A stretch of DNA of 8,631 nt from Leptofilum sp050292445 (GTDB lineage: Bacteria; Chloroflexota; Anaerolineae; Promineifilales; Promineifilaceae). Position numbers and translations under genes: made by a program. The stretch covers positions 1 to 8,631 of the forward strand of contig JBNKLQ010000252.1 in NCBI GenBank assembly GCA_050292445.1. The letters are read 5' to 3'. Shown here piece by piece: positions 4,535-8,631 of the stretch. The notes below the pieces were generated by a model, which was not told where the DNA came from, did no database searches, and saw only the letters and a program-made list of their open reading frames with translations. Position 1 is the first letter of the stretch; each line of letters starts with the position of its first letter.

Positions 4535-7225
4535 ATGCCTGAGACCCTGCTGCGCACGAAGCTATTTATGCCCCCATTACGGCCGAACCTTGTCCCCCGC
4601 CCCCACCTCATCAAACATCTCAACCAAGGCTTGCAACAAGGCTGTAAACTCACCCTCATCTCCGCTCCGGCAGGCTTTGGAAAATCCACCCTGGTATCCA
4701 GCTGGCTTGCAGACAGTGGTGTTCAGGCCGCCTGGCTTTCCCTTGACCAGGGCGATAACGACCCGGTCAGGTTCTGGACGTACCTCATTGCCGCCATTCA
4801 GACAATCCACCAGGAGATTGGTGCAGAAGCACGCCAGATTGTCAGCACACCCCAATTGCGCAGCATAGAGCCCGTAGCGATCGCTCTAATCAATGACATC
4901 TCCCAACTTGCCCACGATCTGATCCTGGTTCTGGATGACTATCACGTCATCGAAGCAGAACAAGTTCACGCAGGTCTGAACTATTTCCTGGAACACCAAC
5001 CTCCCAATCTTCACCTCCTTTTACTCACCCGCGTCGATCCCCCCATATCACTGGCGCGTCTGCGGGCACACGGCCGTCTGGTCGACATCAGGGCCAGGGA
5101 CCTCCAGTTCTCTTCCGCTGAAGCCGCGAAATTGTTCAACGATGTATCCGGACTGAACCTCAAGCCCGCGCAGGTTGAGACATTGAACAGACGCGCAGAG
5201 GGCTGGATTGTTGGTCTGAACCTTGCCGTTATGTCTTTGAAAAGACAACCCTCTCCTGAAACCGGCATTGAGCGATTCACCGGGAGCCAAAAGTTCATCC
5301 TGGACTATCTGACCGAAGAAGTGGTGGAGGCACTACCTGACGCCCAACGCCAGTTCCTGCTGCGGACATCGATCCTGGATCGGTTCTGCACTGGATTATG
5401 CAGTGCTGTTACCGGCAATGCAGCCAGCCAACAGATGTTGGACGAGTTCCGTAACGGCGGCTTGTTCTTGATTCCCCTCGATGCCAGCGGTATGTGGTTC
5501 CGCTACCATCATCTGTTCGCCGAAGTCCTCTATGCCCTACTGGAACGCGCGTATCCCGACGAGGTGGATGGGCTTCATCTACAGGCGGCGGCATGGTTCG
5601 AACGTGAGGGGCACGCCAGCGAAGCCGTGGACCATGCGCTGCGCTCCGGCGATATGGTCCGGGCCAGGGAGTTAGTTCTCAAACACTGGATTCTGTTCGT
5701 GCATAGAGGCGAGATTGCCACAGTGCTGCGTTGGCTGGATGCGCTGCCTGAAAGCAGGGACGGGGCATATCCAACCGTGCCTCTGGCAAGATGCTGGGCG
5801 CTTTTCATCAGCGGGAATAGTTCGGCAGTCGAGCCGCACCTGGAACGGACATCTAACGCTTTCAAGCGGCTGGTGGGCGAGGGTGCCTTGTATGGCGCGC
5901 AGCAGGATCAGATCGCGGCGCAGTTGGCGATGATGCGTTCCGTCCTGGCGCGCGGCCGGGGTGAGCATGACAGATCCGTAGCATACGCCGAGGAAGCCGC
6001 TCGTCTTATTCCGCAGAAAATGTTAGAGGGCATCGGTACGTCGTGGAACATGTTGGCCGCAGCACGTGCCGGAGCAGGCGATTTTGTTGGCGCCATCGAG
6101 GCGTATGAGCACGGTATTACGCTGTCGCACGCCGAGGGCAACCTGGTCGGCGCATATGGGTGCGTCTACGGGCAGGCCATGTACATGCTGATCCAGGGGC
6201 AACTGAACGAGGCTGAGGAACTCTGCCGTTCAGCCATCGACCGTGCCATGAGTGAAGGTCACGGAGATTTTCCCGCCGTGGGGTCGCTGTACGTTACCAT
6301 GGCCAGGATCGAACTGGAGCGGAATCACCTGGACGCAGCGGAGGCGTATCTGAGTACCGGCTTGCGCATCGCCCGCCCTGGTGGTTTCGGCGAAGCGGTG
6401 CGTACCGGACGCTACATCCGTGCACGCCTGGCCGCCGCGCGTGGCGACCTGAACGCAGCGACGAAAATCTTACAAGACACCGCCCGGATTGTGAACGACA
6501 TGGATGACCCCTACTTGACCGGCGAACTCAACTGGCAATGGGCTGCGCTGTGCCTCAAAACAGGCGACCTGGATGCTGCGCGTGAGAAGCTGCACATCCT
6601 GGAAAAGAAGATTGCGACCACACAGCACGCCAACCTACTGCTTTGGCGGAGGTGGCTGTTCCCACGCCTGCTGTGTGCCGAAGAACGCTACAGCGAAGCG
6701 CTCACAGCGCTGGACGAGTCCGTCAGCCGCGTCCGGGCAGTGAACAGCAATGGCGAATTGATCCTCTTGCTGGCGCTGCAAGCTCTGGCCCAGAATGCGA
6801 TGGGAGACCGTATGGCAGCCCAATCTGCGCTGCGCGAAGCCTTAGCGTTGGGCGCGCCTGAAGGCTACATCTGGCGCTGGCTGGATGCAGGTCCGGAGGT
6901 CGGTCCACTGCTGCACGCTCTGAGAGCCAATGGCGACACGCCTCAAGCATTTCACCCCTACCTGGATTCCTTGCTGGATGCTTTCCGATCTGCGTTTGGG
7001 GAAATGGCGCGATCCCAGCCGGGAGAGATGCTTAACCCGCTCACCCCGCGCGAACTGGAGATCATGCGCCTGATCGGCAAAGGTTATTCCAACCCGGAGA
7101 TCGCTAGCGAACTGGTGGTCACTATTAACACAATCAAGAAACACACCAGTAATATCTACAGCAAGTTGGGAGTTAACGGCCGTACCCAGGCTATCGCCCA
7201 CGCCCACGAATTGAACTTGCTCTAA
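4535..7225 (+). CDS. MalT/LAL-type LuxR-family transcriptional regulator (NTPase-TPR-HTH)
   Basis: 896 residues from the chosen start, the normal size for this family of large ATP-dependent activators. The N-terminus MPETLLRTKLFMPPLRP (1-17) is the typical opening. The STAND-type NTPase follows: Walker A SAPAGFGKST (43-52), Walker B LILVLDDYH (129-137), and RDLQFSSAEAAKLF (188-201) leading to the GWIVGLNLA segment (223-231). FRYHHLFAEVLY (322-333) marks the winged-helix end. About 345-790 is a helical TPR-like array that in relatives binds ligands or partners. The last 61 residues (836-896) are a LuxR helix-turn-helix, LTPRELEIMRLIGKG through TINTIKKHTSNIYSKLGV, with recognition helix about 863-876. 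Known relatives switch from an ADP-bound resting form to an ATP-bound oligomer on binding an inducer; the inducer here is unknown. The ATG at 4529 is a near alternative start. It is followed by a structured spacer, then a small protein and a hydrolase, which are its most likely nearby targets by position only. Confidence 0.92.
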   Translation: MPETLLRTKLFMPPLRPNLVPRPHLIKHLNQGLQQGCKLTLISAPAGFGKSTLVSSWLADSGVQAAWLSLDQGDNDPVRFWTYLIAAIQTIHQEIGAEARQIVSTPQLRSIEPVAIALINDISQLAHDLILVLDDYHVIEAEQVHAGLNYFLEHQPPNLHLLLLTRVDPPISLARLRAHGRLVDIRARDLQFSSAEAAKLFNDVSGLNLKPAQVETLNRRAEGWIVGLNLAVMSLKRQPSPETGIERFTGSQKFILDYLTEEVVEALPDAQRQFLLRTSILDRFCTGLCSAVTGNAASQQMLDEFRNGGLFLIPLDASGMWFRYHHLFAEVLYALLERAYPDEVDGLHLQAAAWFEREGHASEAVDHALRSGDMVRARELVLKHWILFVHRGEIATVLRWLDALPESRDGAYPTVPLARCWALFISGNSSAVEPHLERTSNAFKRLVGEGALYGAQQDQIAAQLAMMRSVLARGRGEHDRSVAYAEEAARLIPQKMLEGIGTSWNMLAAARAGAGDFVGAIEAYEHGITLSHAEGNLVGAYGCVYGQAMYMLIQGQLNEAEELCRSAIDRAMSEGHGDFPAVGSLYVTMARIELERNHLDAAEAYLSTGLRIARPGGFGEAVRTGRYIRARLAAARGDLNAATKILQDTARIVNDMDDPYLTGELNWQWAALCLKTGDLDAAREKLHILEKKIATTQHANLLLWRRWLFPRLLCAEERYSEALTALDESVSRVRAVNSNGELILLLALQALAQNAMGDRMAAQSALREALALGAPEGYIWRWLDAGPEVGPLLHALRANGDTPQAFHPYLDSLLDAFRSAFGEMARSQPGEMLNPLTPRELEIMRLIGKGYSNPEIASELVVTINTIKKHTSNIYSKLGVNGRTQAIAHAHELNLL

Positions 7226-7257
7226 TTCTCCCCTTCCCTTACCCACATACTACCTTT

Positions 7258-7340
7258 GAGTAATACTCCAATCTAAAGCGCCATGCCAAAGATTACTCTA
7301 TGGCATGGCGACAAAGCTGCCCTGCATATCTATGCTTTAG
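7258..7340 (+). repeat. Nested inverted repeats between LuxR gene and small-protein gene
   Basis: CGCCATGCCA (7279-7288) and TGGCATGGCG (7301-7310) are perfect 10-bp arms with a 12-nt loop. Outside them CTAAAGC (7273-7279) pairs with GCTTTAG (7334-7340). GAGTAAT (7258-7264) is complementary to ATTACTC (7292-7298) in the loop of the main hairpin and also lies in the dyad GAGTA-A-TACTC (7258-7268). A small GCATA-TC-TATGC dyad is at 7324-7335. There is no T-run directly after the main stem, so a plain intrinsic terminator is unlikely. Operator sites, an end signal for the LuxR transcript, or a folded leader for the next gene are all possible. Confidence 0.55.
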
Positions 7341-7387
7341 AGTAGGAAAGCAAAAAAACCAGCGATAGTAAGAAGGATTGGTTAACG

Positions 7388-7627
7388 ATGAAAACCCAAC
7401 GAACAACGAACATACCTGAGTTATATGAGATCCGAGTGGCGGGTCATCTGAGCACGAACTGGGCAGCGCGGTTTGAGGGATTATCCATGCGTCACGAACC
7501 GGAAGGGGTAACGGTGCTGTCTGGGATGCTTGATCAGGCAGCGCTGCAAGGGGTTTTTGTAAAAATCCGTGACCTGGGACTGAAACTCATTTCCGTCAAC
7601 CCTGTAGAAGCCGCAGGCCCCAAATGA
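7388..7627 (+). CDS. Conserved small protein of unknown function (YEIRV...GHL type)
   Basis: 79 residues, soluble, no signal peptide or membrane segment. It opens after a short polar lead with YEIRVAGHLSTNWAARFEGL (13-32), then GVTVLSGMLDQAALQGVF (40-57) and VKIRDLGLKLISVNPV (58-73). I recall this pattern from short hypothetical proteins in Actinobacteria and Chloroflexota, often near regulators or transporters, but no function is established to my knowledge. The predicted order of strand, strand and helix (VLSG / DQAALQGVFVKIRDLGL / LISVNPV) suggests a compact alpha/beta fold. AGAAGGA (7371-7377) is a ribosome binding site with a slightly long 10-nt gap. It ends in tandem stops TGA-TAA, and the hydrolase begins 45 nt later with its own Shine-Dalgarno, so an operon is likely. 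Confidence 0.8.
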   Translation: MKTQRTTNIPELYEIRVAGHLSTNWAARFEGLSMRHEPEGVTVLSGMLDQAALQGVFVKIRDLGLKLISVNPVEAAGPK

Positions 7628-7672
7628 TAAAACGTGTTGAGCGTTTCTCAGACAACAATTGAGGAGACAATC

Positions 7673-8631
7673 ATGATCATTCTAGCAACCATTCTCTCAG
7701 GTTTATCACTTTTATTGAGTGTCCTTTTCCTTCTTCAACTAAAGGCTATAAATCCAGTTTTATTCACAAGGTTGGCCGCAGCAGCGTTGTCACCGTATTG
7801 GGCGGTCATGGGCTTGGTAGGCGCTGTTCTTGGGTGGGTATATAGCGCGCTTTGGGCTGTTCCGATGGGGATTATTGGCGCTGGCATGGTGATTTGGTAT
7901 GTCTGGCGATGCACACGAGACCACAACGGCATTGAAAAAGCCTTTGGTCCCGGTTGGTCAGAGCAAATCCCTCCTGAGCAAGCCAGGCATATGGTTAAGA
8001 GGCGCTGGTCATTTTATTTGAAGATGAAAGCCTCTCCGGAACCGATCGGGGAGCGCGATATCCCTTTCTGGACCATTCCCGGTACGGACCGGCAACTGCT
8101 TTGTGACATTTGGCGTCCGAGTAATGGCGATGTTTCCGGCCTGGCATTCGTCTACCTTCACGGCAGTGGCTGGGTCGCAGGAGATAAAGATTTTTTGACG
8201 AGGCCGTTCTTTCAACATCTGGTTGCACAGGGACATACCGTGATGGATGTCGCTTATCGTCTTTGCCCTGAAGTAGATATATACGGACTGGTCGGGGACG
8301 TCAAACGCGCGGTTGCCTGGATGAAGGCCAATGCGTCCCGTTATGGGGTAGACCCTGAAAAGGTAGTTTTAAGCGGCTATTCTGCGGGGGCGCATCTGGC
8401 CTTATTGGCAGGGCACACGCCTGGACATCCCGAGTTGACGCCAGAAGACCTCATAAGCGCCGATCTATCAGTGTGCGGTATAGTCTCCTACTACGGGAAC
8501 AGTGACTTGTCGGTTGGATATGAACCGTGGCTGGCGTCAAATCCATACATAAATCTGGACCCGGTGTCTATTGGCACAAGAATTGATCCATCCGAGGCCA
8601 TGCAATACGCCGGCCGGTTGGACATCATGTT
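7673..8631 (+). CDS. Membrane-anchored alpha/beta hydrolase, HSL/fold-3 esterase-like (3' end beyond window)
   Basis: 319 complete residues to the window edge with no stop. Three hydrophobic segments lead: about 2-22, 42-60 and 62-79. By the positive-inside rule (K24, R33; R79, R82) this would put the N-terminus outside and the enzyme domain in the cytoplasm; that topology is inferred. The catalytic domain follows from about 125. HGSGW (163-167) stands where HSL-family esterases have HGGGW and builds the oxyanion hole. DVAYRLCPE (192-200) is the conserved DYRL-type segment. GYSAG (235-239) is the nucleophile elbow with S237; the acid and histidine of the triad lie beyond the window. The likely reaction is hydrolysis of an ester or lactone of a small or lipidic substrate, which cannot be specified. 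GAGGAG (7661-7666), 6 nt before the ATG, fixes the start. It forms a probable operon with the 79-residue protein. There are no ACGGCCGT octamers in this gene, unlike the left half of the window. Confidence 0.9.
   Translation, partial: MIILATILSGLSLLLSVLFLLQLKAINPVLFTRLAAAALSPYWAVMGLVGAVLGWVYSALWAVPMGIIGAGMVIWYVWRCTRDHNGIEKAFGPGWSEQIPPEQARHMVKRRWSFYLKMKASPEPIGERDIPFWTIPGTDRQLLCDIWRPSNGDVSGLAFVYLHGSGWVAGDKDFLTRPFFQHLVAQGHTVMDVAYRLCPEVDIYGLVGDVKRAVAWMKANASRYGVDPEKVVLSGYSAGAHLALLAGHTPGHPELTPEDLISADLSVCGIVSYYGNSDLSVGYEPWLASNPYINLDPVSIGTRIDPSEAMQYAGRLDIM

Noticed and set aside
4590..7246. Numerous minus-strand and out-of-frame open frames across the LuxR gene
   Set aside because: Antisense or shifted readings of a GC-rich gene; none shows motifs or ribosome sites.
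7301..7336. GCGACA-17-TATGCT as promoter of the small-protein gene
   Set aside because: Both boxes match poorly and overlap the hairpin arms; too weak to list.
1..8631. CRISPR array, tRNA, insertion sequence or phage genes
   Set aside because: No regularly spaced direct repeats, cloverleaf-like sequence, transposase or integrase motif was seen on either strand.

Overview
The window looks like a chromosomal stretch of an uncultured or little-studied bacterium, most likely a Chloroflexota member (Anaerolineae/Caldilineae/Ardenticatenia-like). This is an inference. It rests on a very large MalT-type LuxR regulator, a CGNR-ABATE regulator beside a VOC protein, moderate GC with many short divergent units, and a strongly over-represented palindrome ACGGCCGT. 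No rRNA, tRNA, CRISPR array, transposase or phage gene was seen.

Layout. (1) 1-1208, minus strand: a probable two-gene unit, VOC/glyoxalase-fold protein (762-1208) followed by a pyridoxamine-5'-phosphate-oxidase-like flavoprotein (1-689, cut by the window edge), with a hairpin between them. (2) 1209-1310: a compact divergent control region. Two face-to-face promoters share a palindromic -35, and a perfect 9-bp inverted repeat covers the -10 and spacer of the VOC promoter. (3) 1311-1889, plus strand: a CGNR zinc-finger regulator, probably the factor that reads that repeat. (4) 1871-2307: an unrecognised minus-strand small ORF, a hairpin, a promoter, and a leader of about 160 nt with an orphan perfect Shine-Dalgarno sequence and a 9-bp inverted repeat. 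(5) 2308-4173: a secreted metzincin-like zinc metallopeptidase, then an intrinsic-terminator-like hairpin. (6) 4264-4380: a short frame that looks like the membrane-anchored C-terminus of a lost gene. (7) 4535-7225: an 896-residue MalT/LAL-type LuxR regulator, apparently leaderless. (8) 7226-7387: a strongly structured intergenic region. (9) 7388-8631: a 79-residue conserved small protein and a membrane-anchored alpha/beta hydrolase (cut by the window end), probably co-transcribed.

Working together. The first block reads as a self-contained regulated module: CGNR regulator, VOC enzyme or binding protein, and flavin oxidoreductase, plausibly for detoxifying or modifying a small molecule. The peptidase stands alone with its own promoter and terminator. 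The LuxR regulator may control the small protein/hydrolase pair downstream, but nothing in the sequence proves it.

The most notable signals are the ten exact copies of ACGGCCGT in all codon phases, the shared divergent promoter/operator, the two regulator genes that appear to begin at their own transcription start, and the structured leader of the peptidase. I found no multi-gene defence or biosynthetic system that I can call new.
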